A stretch of 64,000 nt of DNA, taken from contig CAZKGO010000006.1 of NCBI GenBank assembly GCA_964552235.1, forward strand, positions 30,525-94,524, given 5' to 3'. The notes under the pieces are model-generated. The model saw only the letters and a list, made by a program, of their open reading frames with translations, ran no database searches and was not told the origin of the DNA. This stretch comes from CAVTHK01 sp964552235 (GTDB lineage Bacteria > Spirochaetota > Spirochaetia > SZUA-6 > CAVTHK01). Positions 9,413 to 18,163 of this stretch are shown piece by piece. Each line of letters begins with the position of its first letter. Position 1 is the first letter of the stretch. The translations under genes were made by a program, and so were the position numbers.

Positions 9413-10944
9413 ATGCTTCTCAGACCCCAGACCCTCAAAGGCAAGCTCATCCTGTATGTGACGCTGGTGGCGACAGTCCCGGCGATCGCGGCTGTGCTCT
9501 ACTACACCTACGACGAGCGCAGGATGCACGACCAGATCGTCATCCAGGACACGGCGAACGACCTCTCGTACATGATGCGCGCGGTCGAGGAGCGGCTGCG
9601 GAGCGCCGGGCAGCTCTGCGACTGGACGTTCTTCAACCGCACTATCCAGAAGCTCGTCCGCCCCCGGGGCACCCTCGAGGACCTGGCCTTCACGCAGGAG
9701 CTCATCAGATTCCAGGAGTCGATGGACGACCTGCTCATGAGCTCGTCCGTCGGTCCCTATGTCTCGACGCTGCTGGTCGACGCGCTCAGGGGCTACAGCA
9801 TCGCCGGGGACAAGCATGTCCTGCTGGCCGACTCCGAAGGCACGATCATCTGCAGCAGCGGGCCGGCAGCGACGGGCACGGCCGCAGCGTCGCTGTAACC
9901 CGCCTGCGACTTCGCGGGCCTCGCGGAGGGAGTGACGGTTCTGCATCGGCGCGGGCGCGCGCCCCTCGTGGTCTGCAAGGCCGGACCCTCGGGGTGGGTG
10001 GTGGCCCAGGAGGTCTCGCGACTGGAGCTGGCGAGCCAGACGAAGACCCTGGTCGCCGCGAGCCTGCTCATCCTGCTGGCCAGCCTGGTCGTGACAGCGG
10101 CGCTGGCCGTGTTCCTCTCTCGTTCCGGCTCACCAGTTCGCTGGCGCGGATCCTCGCCAGGATGCGCCGCATCGCCTCCGGGGACTTTGCCCGAAATCCC
10201 GAAATCGAGGGGCGCGACGAGCTCGGGCTTCTCGGGCGCGGGATCAACGACATGAGCGGCAGCATCCGGGAGCTGCTCGATCGACTCCTGGCCGAAGAGG
10301 GCCAGAAGCGCCGGCTCGAGCTGGCCATGCTGCAGTACCAGATCAACCCGCACTTCCTCTACAACACGCTGAACGCCTTGCGCTGGATGGCCATCATGCA
10401 GAAGGCCGAAGGCGTGCGGGACGCGATCACCGCCCTCGGGCGGCTGCTGCGCAACACGCTGGGAGACACGGAGGCGACGCTGCGGGACGAGCTGGCCCTG
10501 CTCGACGACTACGTCCTCATCCAGAAGCTGCGCACGAAGGATCGCTTCGAGGTCGTCACGCGGGTCGACTCTCCCGAGTCGCTCGACTGCCGGGTGCCGA
10601 AGATGACCCTTCAGCCGCTGGTGGAGAACGCGCTGTTCCACGGCCTGGAGCGAAACAAGAACGGTGGCCGCGTGACGGTGCGCGTGGCCGGCGACGGGGA
10701 GGACGTCGAGGTGGCGGTCGAGGACGACGGCGCCGGCATGACGGAGAGCGAGATCGCGGCGGCCTTTGCCGCGGAACAGCCGGGCGAAAAGCCCCGCGGA
10801 TTCAGCCGCATCGGCATCAGGAACGTCCATGACCGCATCCGGCTCGCCTACGGCGAGCGCTACGGCCTGTCGATCGAAAGCGAGGTCGGTGAGTTCACCC
10901 GGGTGCGCATCAGGCTGCCGCGGAGGTCCACGTGCTCGGCGTGA
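9413..10944 (+). pseudogene. Sensor histidine kinase (YesM-like), broken by a stop and a frameshift
   Basis: Read across its lesions, this encodes a YesM-type kinase: a short N-terminus, a membrane helix (KGKLILYVTLVATVPAIAAV), an extracytoplasmic sensor region, a second helix near 10040-10115, HAMP, a His_kinase domain with the phospho-acceptor histidine in QYQINPHFLYNTLNALRW, and an ATPase domain with LQPLVENALFHG. Two lesions interrupt it: an in-frame TAA at 9896-9898 with homologous sequence continuing after it, and a one-base loss around 10121-10126 where reading moves from frame 2 to frame 1 (...AVFLSR then RLTSSLARIL). The partner regulator overlaps the 3' end and is intact. The cause may be real decay or assembly error. 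Confidence 0.8.
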
Positions 10945-12578
10945 TCGTGGTGGACGACGAGGTGCTGGTCCGCGTGGGACTGAGGACCACGATCCCGTGG
11001 GAGAGCCTGGGGTGCCGCCTCCTCGGCGACGCCGGCAACGGGGCCGACGGCCTGCGCCTGGTCGAGGAGATGGAGCCCGACATCGTGATCACCGACGTCA
11101 AGATGCCGGTGATGGACGGCCTGGAGATGATCAGGCGCTGCCGGGCAGCGAAGCACAGGCCGAGGTTCATCATCCTCAGCAGCTACGACGAGTTCCCCCT
11201 GGTCGGGGAGGCCATGAGGCTGGGAGCGGAAGACTACCTCATCAAGCTCGAGCTCGACGAGCGGGGCCTCGGCCGGGTGATCGGGGCCGTCGGAGAGAAG
11301 ATCGCGGCCGAGGCCGAGGAGAGCAGGCAGAGGCAGGCGCAGGACGCCCAGGCCCGGGCGACCCGCGAGGCCGCCAGGAAGGAGCTCTTTGCGCGGCTCG
11401 TCGACCGGGCGTTCGCCACGAGCCGGGAGATGGAGGAGGCGGCCGCCTGCGTCGGCATCGATGCGAAGGCGGGCCGGGTCGCCTGCGGGCTCATCAGGGT
11501 CGACGAGATCGCGCACGAGGAGAGGTACGCGAGCCCGGAGGATCGCGCGGTGCTGGACGCGAACCTGGAGGGCCTCATCGCGGAGATGGCTTCGGATCTC
11601 CTCAGCGCGCACGTGTTCCGCCGCCGCGAAGGGGTCTTTGTCCTGGCGGCCTTCTTCGAGGACGGCGTCGCCGCCGACGAGGCCGCCGAAAGGATGCGGG
11701 AAGCCGGCGAGCGGAGCCTTGCGGCGCTGCGGACCTACGTCAACGCCTCGGCGACGGCAGGATTCAGCAACGTCCATGAGGGCCTGGGCGCGCTTGGGGA
11801 CGCCTTTGCCGAGGCCGCCGCCGCCTCCGAGCAGGGCTTCTTTCTCGGCCCCGGCCGGGTGATCCTGTACCGGGAGGTCAGGGCCCGACCCGCTCGATGC
11901 GGCGGGATCGACGCGGCCGCCCACCTCGAGCAGCTGCAGGACGCCCTGGAATACTGCGACGAGCAGCGCGTCGGTCGCGCCTTCGACGCGATCGCAGCCG
12001 CCCTCAAGCGCCCGGATGTCGGCAGGGAGCAGGCCTACGATTTCTGCTGCCAGGTGGCGTACAAGCTGCGCGAGATCGCCGCGGGGCAGGAGGGCCTGTG
12101 GCTGCGCGACCTGCTGGAGCTGATCGGGCTGCAGGGGGATATCACGTCCCGCAGGACCCTGCGGGCTCTCCTGGACTGGGTGGGGCTGGTGAGGCGCGGG
12201 GTGGCCCAAGCCGTGCGCGAGGCGGGAAGCCCTCACGCCCTGATGATCCGCAAGGCGAAGAAGTACGTCCGGGACCACCTGTCGCGGGAGGTCACGCTGG
12301 GCGAGGTGGCGAAGATGCTCGGCGTCAACCACTGCCATCTCAGCACGCTCTTCAAGCAGGAGGCGGGCGAGGGTTTCTCGGAGTACGCGGCGCGGGTCAA
12401 GATCGACGAGGCCCGCAGGCTCCTGGCCACCGGCCGCTACCGGGTCTACGAAGTGGCGGACATGCTGGGCTACGGCAGTCCCTACTACTTCAGCCGGGTC
12501 CTCAAGAAGGTCGCGGCCACGACGCCCAGCGCTTTCGTGCAGCGAAGCGCCAGGGCGGCCGAAAGACGCGGCCGGTAG
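10932..12578 (+). CDS. Response regulator with AraC-type DNA-binding domain (YesN-like)
   Basis: 548-residue cytoplasmic transcription regulator. The N-terminal receiver domain has the acidic pair D8-D9, phospho-acceptor Asp55 (ITDVKMPVMDG) and the switch Ser/Lys region near 80-105. A long central linker of about 300 residues follows. The AraC/XylS double helix-turn-helix spans about residues 435-540, with the typical LGEVAKMLGVNHCHLSTLFK and YEVADMLGYGSPYYFSRVLKK segments. The GTG start lies 13 bases before the kinase stop, so the two genes are translationally coupled. It most likely controls the flanking sugar transporters. Confidence 0.92.
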   Translation: MLGVIVVDDEVLVRVGLRTTIPWESLGCRLLGDAGNGADGLRLVEEMEPDIVITDVKMPVMDGLEMIRRCRAAKHRPRFIILSSYDEFPLVGEAMRLGAEDYLIKLELDERGLGRVIGAVGEKIAAEAEESRQRQAQDAQARATREAARKELFARLVDRAFATSREMEEAAACVGIDAKAGRVACGLIRVDEIAHEERYASPEDRAVLDANLEGLIAEMASDLLSAHVFRRREGVFVLAAFFEDGVAADEAAERMREAGERSLAALRTYVNASATAGFSNVHEGLGALGDAFAEAAAASEQGFFLGPGRVILYREVRARPARCGGIDAAAHLEQLQDALEYCDEQRVGRAFDAIAAALKRPDVGREQAYDFCCQVAYKLREIAAGQEGLWLRDLLELIGLQGDITSRRTLRALLDWVGLVRRGVAQAVREAGSPHALMIRKAKKYVRDHLSREVTLGEVAKMLGVNHCHLSTLFKQEAGEGFSEYAARVKIDEARRLLATGRYRVYEVADMLGYGSPYYFSRVLKKVAATTPSAFVQRSARAAERRGR

Positions 12579-12690
12579 GGCCGGCTGCCCGCGAAGGCGG
12601 CGCCGGCAAAGAAAAGACATGATTCTCCAAAATCCTTCGATTCCGGCCGCGCTCCGTGGGGCCTAGAACGGCACTCAGGGAGGAACCGTC

Positions 12691-13989
12691 ATGTCGCACA
12701 GACAGCTCAAGAGGCTCGTCGCTGCCGCGCTCATCGCCGTCCTCGTGCCGGCCGGCCTGGCGTTTGCGGCAGGGTCGAGTGACACCGTCCAGGGCGCCGC
12801 GCCCGCGAAAGCCAGCATCAAGCTGGCGGTGTGGGACTACAGCGTCGCTCCGGAGTACAGGGAGACGATCGAAGCCTTCCAGAAGGCCAACCCCGCGATC
12901 TCGGTCGAGCCCCTGGAGATCTCGAGCAAGGAGTACACGGACAAGCTCACGATCATGCTGGCGGGCGGAGACACGACCGACGTGCTGGCGATGAAGGACA
13001 TGCCCTCGTATTCCGGCTACGTCATGAGGAACCAGATCGTCCCGATCGACGAGATGATCGGCAAGGACAGCCTGGACATGGCCCCGTACGCGGGGATCGT
13101 CGACTACATCAAGCTCAAGGGCAAGCTGTACGCGCTGCCCTACCGCAGCGACTTCTGGGTGAACTACCACAACAAGGGCGTCTTCGCCAAGGCGGGAGTC
13201 CCCACGCCGGGCAACGACATGACCTTCGAGCAGTTCCGCGCAGCGGCCAAGAGGATCACCAGCGGGACGGGAGCCGACACGGTCTACGGCGCCTATGTCC
13301 ACACGTGGAAGTCCTGCGTCATCAACTGGCCCGTCGCCGACAAGAGGGGAACCCTCATCGACGGCAAGTACGCCTTTGTCAAGCCGGCCTACGACTTCGT
13401 GCTGCCGATGCAGAACGTCGACAAGTCGATCATGGACTTCGCCACGGCCAAGACCTCCAGCGCCCACTACAAGGGGCAGTTCGAATCGGGCAAGGCCGGC
13501 ATGTGCCTCATGGGCACGTGGTTCATCGGCACCCTGATCACGGACAAGGCCGAAGGCAAGCACTCCGTCGACTGGGGCATCGCCAGGGCGGCCCACTTTG
13601 CCGGAAGCCCCGCCGGCACCACGTTCGGCAACGTCACCGGCAACTCGATCAACGCCCTGAGCAAGAACCGCGATGCCGCCTGGAAGTTCATCAAGTTCAT
13701 GGGCATGGAAGAAGGCGCCAAGATCTTCGCGAGGCGGGGAGTGATGCCCGCCTACCGCACCAAGGCCGTGGTCGACACCTACCAGTCCGTGACGGACTTC
13801 CCGCCCGAGGGCAAGGAGGCGCTCGTGACCGCGGGCGTGGCGCTCGAGTTCCCGCCGCACCAGTATGCCGCGGCCATCGACAAGGCGCTGCAGGAGGAGC
13901 ACGAGCTGATCATGATCGGCAAGAACACTCCCGAGCAGGGCATTGCCGCGATGGACAAGCGCGTCAAGGACATCATGGCCGGAAACTGA
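12691..13989 (+). CDS. ABC sugar transporter substrate-binding protein
   Basis: Family-1 extracellular solute-binding protein, 432 residues. The signal peptide covers about residues 1-26 (basic MSHRQLKR, hydrophobic core, AFA cleavage). The mature start has the usual SIKLAVWDYS strand, followed by YTDKLTIMLAGGDTTDVL, and a late GNVTGNSINALSKN segment. GGGAGG lies 6 bases before the ATG. It begins the second CUT1 importer, downstream of the YesN-like regulator, whose pairing with such importers is common. The 112-base gap before it holds no clear promoter consensus. Confidence 0.93.
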   Translation: MSHRQLKRLVAAALIAVLVPAGLAFAAGSSDTVQGAAPAKASIKLAVWDYSVAPEYRETIEAFQKANPAISVEPLEISSKEYTDKLTIMLAGGDTTDVLAMKDMPSYSGYVMRNQIVPIDEMIGKDSLDMAPYAGIVDYIKLKGKLYALPYRSDFWVNYHNKGVFAKAGVPTPGNDMTFEQFRAAAKRITSGTGADTVYGAYVHTWKSCVINWPVADKRGTLIDGKYAFVKPAYDFVLPMQNVDKSIMDFATAKTSSAHYKGQFESGKAGMCLMGTWFIGTLITDKAEGKHSVDWGIARAAHFAGSPAGTTFGNVTGNSINALSKNRDAAWKFIKFMGMEEGAKIFARRGVMPAYRTKAVVDTYQSVTDFPPEGKEALVTAGVALEFPPHQYAAAIDKALQEEHELIMIGKNTPEQGIAAMDKRVKDIMAGN

Positions 13990-14056
13990 GAAAGGCACGG
14001 TCGGGCCGGCGGGCCTCCCCGCCGGCCGCTCCCGTCGGGACCCATCGGAACGACCC

Positions 14057-14935
14057 ATGCGCACGATCCGCCCTGCCACGCTCAAGGCCTACGCCTTTCT
14101 TCTGCCGAACCTCCTCGGGTTCGCCGTCTTCACCCTCGTCCCTGTGGCTTCCGCCTTCGTGCTGAGCGTCATGGAGTGGGACACCGCGAACCCCGCGCTC
14201 TTCGTCGGCCTCAAGAACTACACCAGGCTGCTGCGCGACGAGGCCTTCCGCATCTCCTTCTGGAACACCGTCGTCTACACGCTCGGGACGGTCCCGCTGA
14301 CCATGGTCTGCTCGCTGGCCGTGGCCATGGTGCTGAACCGCGGAATCGCGGGAGTCAAGCTCTTCCGCGCGGCTTTCTTCTTTCCCTATATCGTCTCCCT
14401 GGTGGCCGTCGCCGTCGTCTGGAACATGCTGCTGCACCCGACCATGGGGCCGATCAACAGCGTCCTGCGCGCGCTGGGCATCGAGAAGCCGCCGGGCTGG
14501 ACCGCCTCCACGGAATGGGCCATGCCCGCGGTGATCATGGCGAGCGTCTGGAGGCAGACCGGCTACTTCATGGTGATCTACCTCGCGGGCCTGCAGGGGA
14601 TCCCGAGATCGCTGTACGAGGCCGCCATCGTCCACGGGGCCGGAGGCTGGAAGCAGTTCACGAGGATCACGCTGCCGCTGCTCACGCCCGTGAGCTTTTT
14701 CGTGAGCATCATGCTCGTGATCAACGGCTTCAAGATCTTCGACCTCATCCTGGTGATGACCGAGGGGGGACCGGGCAGGGCGACGAACGTGCTGGTCTAC
14801 CAGATCTACAACGAAGGGTTCCTCTTCTTCCGCTTCGGCTACGCCTCGGCGATCTCGGTGGTCCTGCTGGCGATGGTGCTCGCGGTGACGATCGCCCAGT
14901 TCAGGATGGAGAAGGAATGGGTGCGCTACCAGTGA
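14057..14935 (+). CDS. ABC sugar transporter permease (MalF-like)
   Basis: 292-residue inner-membrane permease with six predicted helices, the first at about residues 11-33. The EAA loop is EAAIVHGAGGWKQFTRITLP (about 189-208); the usual Asp of the EAA---DG motif is replaced by His. The ATG at 14057 is chosen because in-frame codons upstream only fill the 67-base gap after the binding-protein stop. The 3' end overlaps the next permease by 19 bases if that gene starts at 14917. Confidence 0.92.
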   Translation: MRTIRPATLKAYAFLLPNLLGFAVFTLVPVASAFVLSVMEWDTANPALFVGLKNYTRLLRDEAFRISFWNTVVYTLGTVPLTMVCSLAVAMVLNRGIAGVKLFRAAFFFPYIVSLVAVAVVWNMLLHPTMGPINSVLRALGIEKPPGWTASTEWAMPAVIMASVWRQTGYFMVIYLAGLQGIPRSLYEAAIVHGAGGWKQFTRITLPLLTPVSFFVSIMLVINGFKIFDLILVMTEGGPGRATNVLVYQIYNEGFLFFRFGYASAISVVLLAMVLAVTIAQFRMEKEWVRYQ

Positions 14936-15777
14936 CGGCTCGAGGGGGCGCGGCAGCGCACGGGCGCGCAACAGCGGCCGCGAGAACCGTCTTCCTCGCG
15001 GCGGCTTCGTTCGTCGTGCTCCTGCCCTTCTTCTGGATGATCTCCTCGTCGCTGAAGCTCGACAAGGACGTGTTCGCTTTCCCGATCCGCTGGATCCCCG
15101 AAGTCGCGCATTGGGGGAACTACGTCGCGATCTGGAAGAGGATCCCCTTCCTCACGTTCTACAGGAACACCGCGGTGCTCGCCGTGCTCATCACGGCCTT
15201 CAGCCTTTTCACCAGCAGCCTGGCCGCCTACGCCTTTGCCCGGATGGTCTTCCCGGGAAGGAACCCGCTGTTCATCTGCTACATCGGCACGATCGCCGTG
15301 CCCTTCCAGGTGTACATGATCCGGCAGTTCATCATGATGAAGGGGCTCCACCTCAACGACACCCTGCTCGCCCTGATCCTCATCCAGTCGTTCTCGGCCT
15401 TCGGCGTCTTTCTCTTCCGCCAGTTTTTCGTGGGCATTCCGCAGGAGCTCTCCGAAGCCGCCAAGATCGACGGCATGGGGGAGCTCGGCATCTACCGCGA
15501 GATCATTGTCCCCCTGTCGCAGCCGGCCATCGCGACGCTGACGATCTTCCAGTTCGTCTACGTCTGGAACAACTTCCTGGAGCCGCTCGTCTACCTCACC
15601 TCGACGCGCAACAAGACCATTCAGCTCGGCATCCGCATGTTTATCGGCCAGTACACCACCGACTACGCTCTGATCATGGCAGCCACCGTCTGCTCGCTGG
15701 TGCCCATCGCGGCGGTCTTCCTCGCCACGCAGAAGTTCTTCATCGAAGGCATCGCGACGACGGGGATGAAGGGGTAG
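14917..15777 (+). CDS. ABC sugar transporter permease (MalG-like)
   Basis: 286-residue partner permease with the first helix at about 23-44 and EAA loop EAAKIDGMGELGIYREIIVP near 182-201. It ends with the typical FFIEGIATTGMKG. The ATG at 14917 has GGAG 5 bases upstream; a GTG at 14932 that overlaps the previous stop is the alternative. No ATPase gene follows; transcription runs into a 99-base gap and then a convergent gene, so the importer again relies on an ATPase from elsewhere. Confidence 0.92.
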   Translation: MGALPVTARGGAAAHGRATAAARTVFLAAASFVVLLPFFWMISSSLKLDKDVFAFPIRWIPEVAHWGNYVAIWKRIPFLTFYRNTAVLAVLITAFSLFTSSLAAYAFARMVFPGRNPLFICYIGTIAVPFQVYMIRQFIMMKGLHLNDTLLALILIQSFSAFGVFLFRQFFVGIPQELSEAAKIDGMGELGIYREIIVPLSQPAIATLTIFQFVYVWNNFLEPLVYLTSTRNKTIQLGIRMFIGQYTTDYALIMAATVCSLVPIAAVFLATQKFFIEGIATTGMKG

Positions 15778-15876
15778 GGGGGCTATCGCGCGGCGTTCGG
15801 GCGTGCCCGAATGAGCGACGCGGCTCGATCGATCACGCCTTGAGCCGGTCCGGCCACTTGGTCTGCCCGAAGTCGC

Positions 15877-16563
15877 TCACGCCCGCTCCCGCAGCGGCTG
15901 GCGCGTGGTGTGACCGCCGTCGATGCGGACCGATCGCCCGAGGGACCACGCGGTGGTGACGGCTCCGCGGCGCAGCACCGCGACCGAGTCCAGGTAGGCG
16001 GGAACGTCCGCGTCCTCGTGGCGCAGGCCCAGGTAGTGCTCGCGCAGGAGCATCAGGTTCCAGTCGTGGGTGACGTCGATGACGACCGGCGACGGCGATC
16101 CCTCCAGCTGCGCGAGCACCGCGCTCATCTGAGCCGAGGCGAGCCGGGCGAGGGGTGCGATCTGGTCGCTCGGATACCGGCCGTCGAACCAGAGCCGCAG
16201 AAAGCCCTCGTGTCCTTTGCGCGCGACCTGTTCGTTCAACCAGGCAGCGTCGCCGCCGACAGGCTCCGTGCCCAGCCACGCCAACGCTCCTTCGACCCGC
16301 GCGGCGCTGCGCGCCTGCGCCGCGCCGCCGGCCAGCGACTCGGCCGTATGCCCGCAGCGCGGGGTAGGGCTGTGCCACAGGACCATCCGGCGATAGCGGC
16401 TGCCGAGCACCGCGCCCAGGGCACGGGCATCGCGGCGGCCCTGCTCTGTCAGCGGTACAGCCTCGTGCGTGCGGAGGTCGGTCACGGCCTCCCGCTCGGC
16501 GTGCCTGAGCAGCAGCACCATGCGGTCAAAGGGAGGGATCGCCGAAATCGAGGAGCACTGCAT
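15877..16563 (-). CDS. Histidine phosphatase family protein
   Basis: 228-residue protein of the phosphoglycerate-mutase-like superfamily. The phospho-acceptor motif is LLRHAER with His21 (RHA instead of the usual RHG). A second superfamily His sits in VIDVTHDWNLMLLR near residue 166, and LTEQGRRDA follows the first motif. The substrate is unknown; SixA-like or sugar-phosphate phosphatases are possible. The ATG at 16563 is favoured over an in-frame ATG at 16593 because a -35/-10 pair ends 8 bases before it and no Shine-Dalgarno exists at either. It is transcribed away from the SatD gene. Confidence 0.8.
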   Translation of the reverse strand: MQCSSISAIPPFDRMVLLLRHAEREAVTDLRTHEAVPLTEQGRRDARALGAVLGSRYRRMVLWHSPTPRCGHTAESLAGGAAQARSAARVEGALAWLGTEPVGGDAAWLNEQVARKGHEGFLRLWFDGRYPSDQIAPLARLASAQMSAVLAQLEGSPSPVVIDVTHDWNLMLLREHYLGLRHEDADVPAYLDSVAVLRRGAVTTAWSLGRSVRIDGGHTTRQPLRERA

Positions 16564-16571
16564 CGCGCACC

Positions 16572-16600
16572 GTGGTACAGCGGGCCGGGGCATCGGTCAA
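16572..16600 (-). promoter_or_regulatory. Putative leaderless promoter of the histidine phosphatase gene
   Basis: On the minus strand the -35 is TTGACC (16600-16595), followed by a 17-base spacer and a weak -10 TACCAC (16577-16572). Eight bases then lead to the ATG at 16563, so the transcript would begin at about the start codon. This is a consensus match only. Confidence 0.4.
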
Positions 16601-16670
16601 GCGGCCGGCCGCTGGCGCGCCACCGGCCGGAGGCGCGGCCTGCTGCCGTCCGCGACGCGGGCGGTCCGAC

Positions 16671-16745
16671 TGAACCAGAAAGGTTCCCGGTGCCGTGAAT
16701 GAACCAGATTGGTTCATTTGACACATAGTGAACCGAAAGGGTACA
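16671..16745. promoter_or_regulatory. Three operator-like dyads with exact 29-bp spacing
   Basis: Three copies of TGAACC-N5-GGTTCA start at 16671, 16700 and 16729, exactly 29 bases apart. Copy 1 has GGTTCC in its right arm, copy 2 is perfect and extends to AATGAACC/GGTTCATT, and copy 3 has GGTACA. Spacing of nearly three helical turns puts all three on roughly the same face of the DNA, as expected for cooperative binding of a dimeric repressor. Copy 2 touches the -35 and copy 3 covers the -10 of the promoter reading into the SatD-like gene, whose own C-terminal helix-turn-helix is one candidate binder. Confidence 0.75.
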
Positions 16746-16747
16746 GT
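16718..16747 (+). promoter_or_regulatory. Promoter of the satD-like operon
   Basis: A perfect -35 TTGACA (16718-16723), an 18-base spacer and a -10 TACAGT (16742-16747) are followed after only 5 bases by the GTG start at 16753. The predicted transcription start is at or next to the GTG, and no Shine-Dalgarno is present. Both promoter boxes touch operator dyads, so repression is the expected mode of control. Confidence 0.6.
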
Positions 16748-16752
16748 AGGCC

Positions 16753-17394
16753 GTGCTGTACCTCGTCGTGATCGGGGATGTCGTCGCCTCCCGCGCGGCC
16801 GGCAGCCGGGGCGCGCTGCAGCGCTCGCTCGACGGCGCGGTGGGGCGCGTCAACGCGGCAGCGCGGCGGCGGCTGGCTTCTCCCTACACCATCACCCTCG
16901 GTGACGAGTTTCAGGCCGTCTACCGTTCGCCCCGGGGCCTCTTTTGCGACCTGTGGTCGCTCCTCGAGACGCTGCACCCCGTGGCGCTGCGATTCGCCGT
17001 CGGCGTCGGCGGCATCGAGACGCCGATCAACAAGCGGCAGGCCCTGGGAATGGACGGCCCGTCGTTCTACCGCGCGCGCCATACGATGGAGGCGCTCAAG
17101 CGGGAGCGCGGGAGTATCGTCCAGATCGAAGCGGATCCGGGCGCCCTCGCCCTGGCCAATCACGCTTTGCGTCTCACCTGCCGGCTCGTGGCCGGTTGGA
17201 AGCGCGACACCCTGGCGACGCTCGTCCGCATGGGCGCGGGAGTCTCCGTCGAGGAGATCGCGCGGCAGATGAAAGTGACGCAGCGGGCCATCTTCAAACG
17301 GATCCGCGCCAACTGCCTGCGGGAGATCCTGGCGGTCGCCCAGGCCGTGGAGTCGGAGCTGGAGGCGGCTGCGGGGCGGGGCCATGAGCGCTGA
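16753..17394 (+). CDS. SatD family protein with C-terminal helix-turn-helix
   Basis: 213 residues. The N-terminus (MLYLVVIGDVVASR, then TLGDEFQAVY, residues 53-62) matches the SatD family, named after a streptococcal acid-tolerance operon; the biochemical role is unknown. The region around LRFAVGVGGIETPINKRQALGMDG is also family-typical. The last 50 residues hold a helix-turn-helix (SVEEIARQMKVTQRAIFKRI), so it may bind DNA. It overlaps the following membrane-protein gene by 11 bases, the usual SatD pairing. The GTG start is chosen from the promoter position. Confidence 0.8.
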   Translation: MLYLVVIGDVVASRAAGSRGALQRSLDGAVGRVNAAARRRLASPYTITLGDEFQAVYRSPRGLFCDLWSLLETLHPVALRFAVGVGGIETPINKRQALGMDGPSFYRARHTMEALKRERGSIVQIEADPGALALANHALRLTCRLVAGWKRDTLATLVRMGAGVSVEEIARQMKVTQRAIFKRIRANCLREILAVAQAVESELEAAAGRGHER

Positions 17395-18136
17395 GTACCT
17401 CTACCTCGTCTTTGTCGTGCTGCTGGCCCGCGCTCTGGCGGCTTCGCACGAGGGTCCGATGAGCTGCCGCCGCTTCGCGCTGTCCATCGGGCTGCCGATC
17501 CTGTCGCTCGCCGCCATGAGGATGACCCCGTCGCTGGCGGTCGTCGCAGCCGTGATCGCGGTCGGCGGCGGCCTCGCGTATGCCCTCGATCGCGATGGAC
17601 TCGCGCGCAATCTCGTGCGTTTCGCCGCGTCGCTGGCGCTGCTCGCCGGCCTGAGCCTGATCGGTCCCCGGGAGTCGTCCCCGGTGCGGTTCGCCGACTG
17701 GGCGACCCGCGCGGCGCGCGCCGTATCCGGCGCCAGCGTTCTGCTCGCCGGCGTCGATGGCCGCGGCCTCTCGCGCGCCCTCGCGGTCCTTTCGGGCGCG
17801 CTCTTCGTCTCGACCGAAGTCAACCACCTCACGCGCTACATCCTGCTGCGCTTCAAGGTGACTCCGGCTGCCGGGGGAGCGGCGCAGGCCAGGGGAGAGG
17901 CGGAGCTGCGCCGCGGAAAGATCATCGGGATCGTGGAGCGCCTGCTGATCTACTACTTCGTGCTGACTTCGAGCCTCTCGGCGATCGGCTTCGTGCTGGC
18001 GGCCAAGGGGTTCACCCGCTTCCGCGAGCTCGACGATCGCAACTTCGCCGAGTACGTGCTGATCGGCACGCTGCTGTCTGCCTCCGGCGCGATCTTGGTC
18101 GGCATGGCAGCGAGGTCCGCGCTCGGTGTGCTGTAG
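17384..18136 (+). CDS. Membrane protein paired with SatD (DUF3307-like)
   Basis: 250 residues with about six membrane helices. The C-terminal half (GKIIGIVERLLIYYFVLTSS, a hydrophobic segment, then FTRFRELDDRNFAEYVLIGT) is characteristic of DUF3307 partners of SatD. The N-terminal half is more divergent and lacks the HllaDF motif usual in that family. It starts inside the SatD-like gene, so the two are translated together. Function is unknown; a membrane effector regulated by or acting with the SatD-like protein is inferred. Confidence 0.7.
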   Translation: MSAEYLYLVFVVLLARALAASHEGPMSCRRFALSIGLPILSLAAMRMTPSLAVVAAVIAVGGGLAYALDRDGLARNLVRFAASLALLAGLSLIGPRESSPVRFADWATRAARAVSGASVLLAGVDGRGLSRALAVLSGALFVSTEVNHLTRYILLRFKVTPAAGGAAQARGEAELRRGKIIGIVERLLIYYFVLTSSLSAIGFVLAAKGFTRFRELDDRNFAEYVLIGTLLSASGAILVGMAARSALGVL

Positions 18137-18163
18137 TCGGCCCGGGCCGAGCCCCGGCGCCGC

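Noticed and set aside
15796..15811. TTCGGGC-GT-GCCCGAA hairpin after the second sugar permease
   Set aside because: A 2-base loop and no following T-run; as a terminator it is unsupported, though it could form a cruciform.
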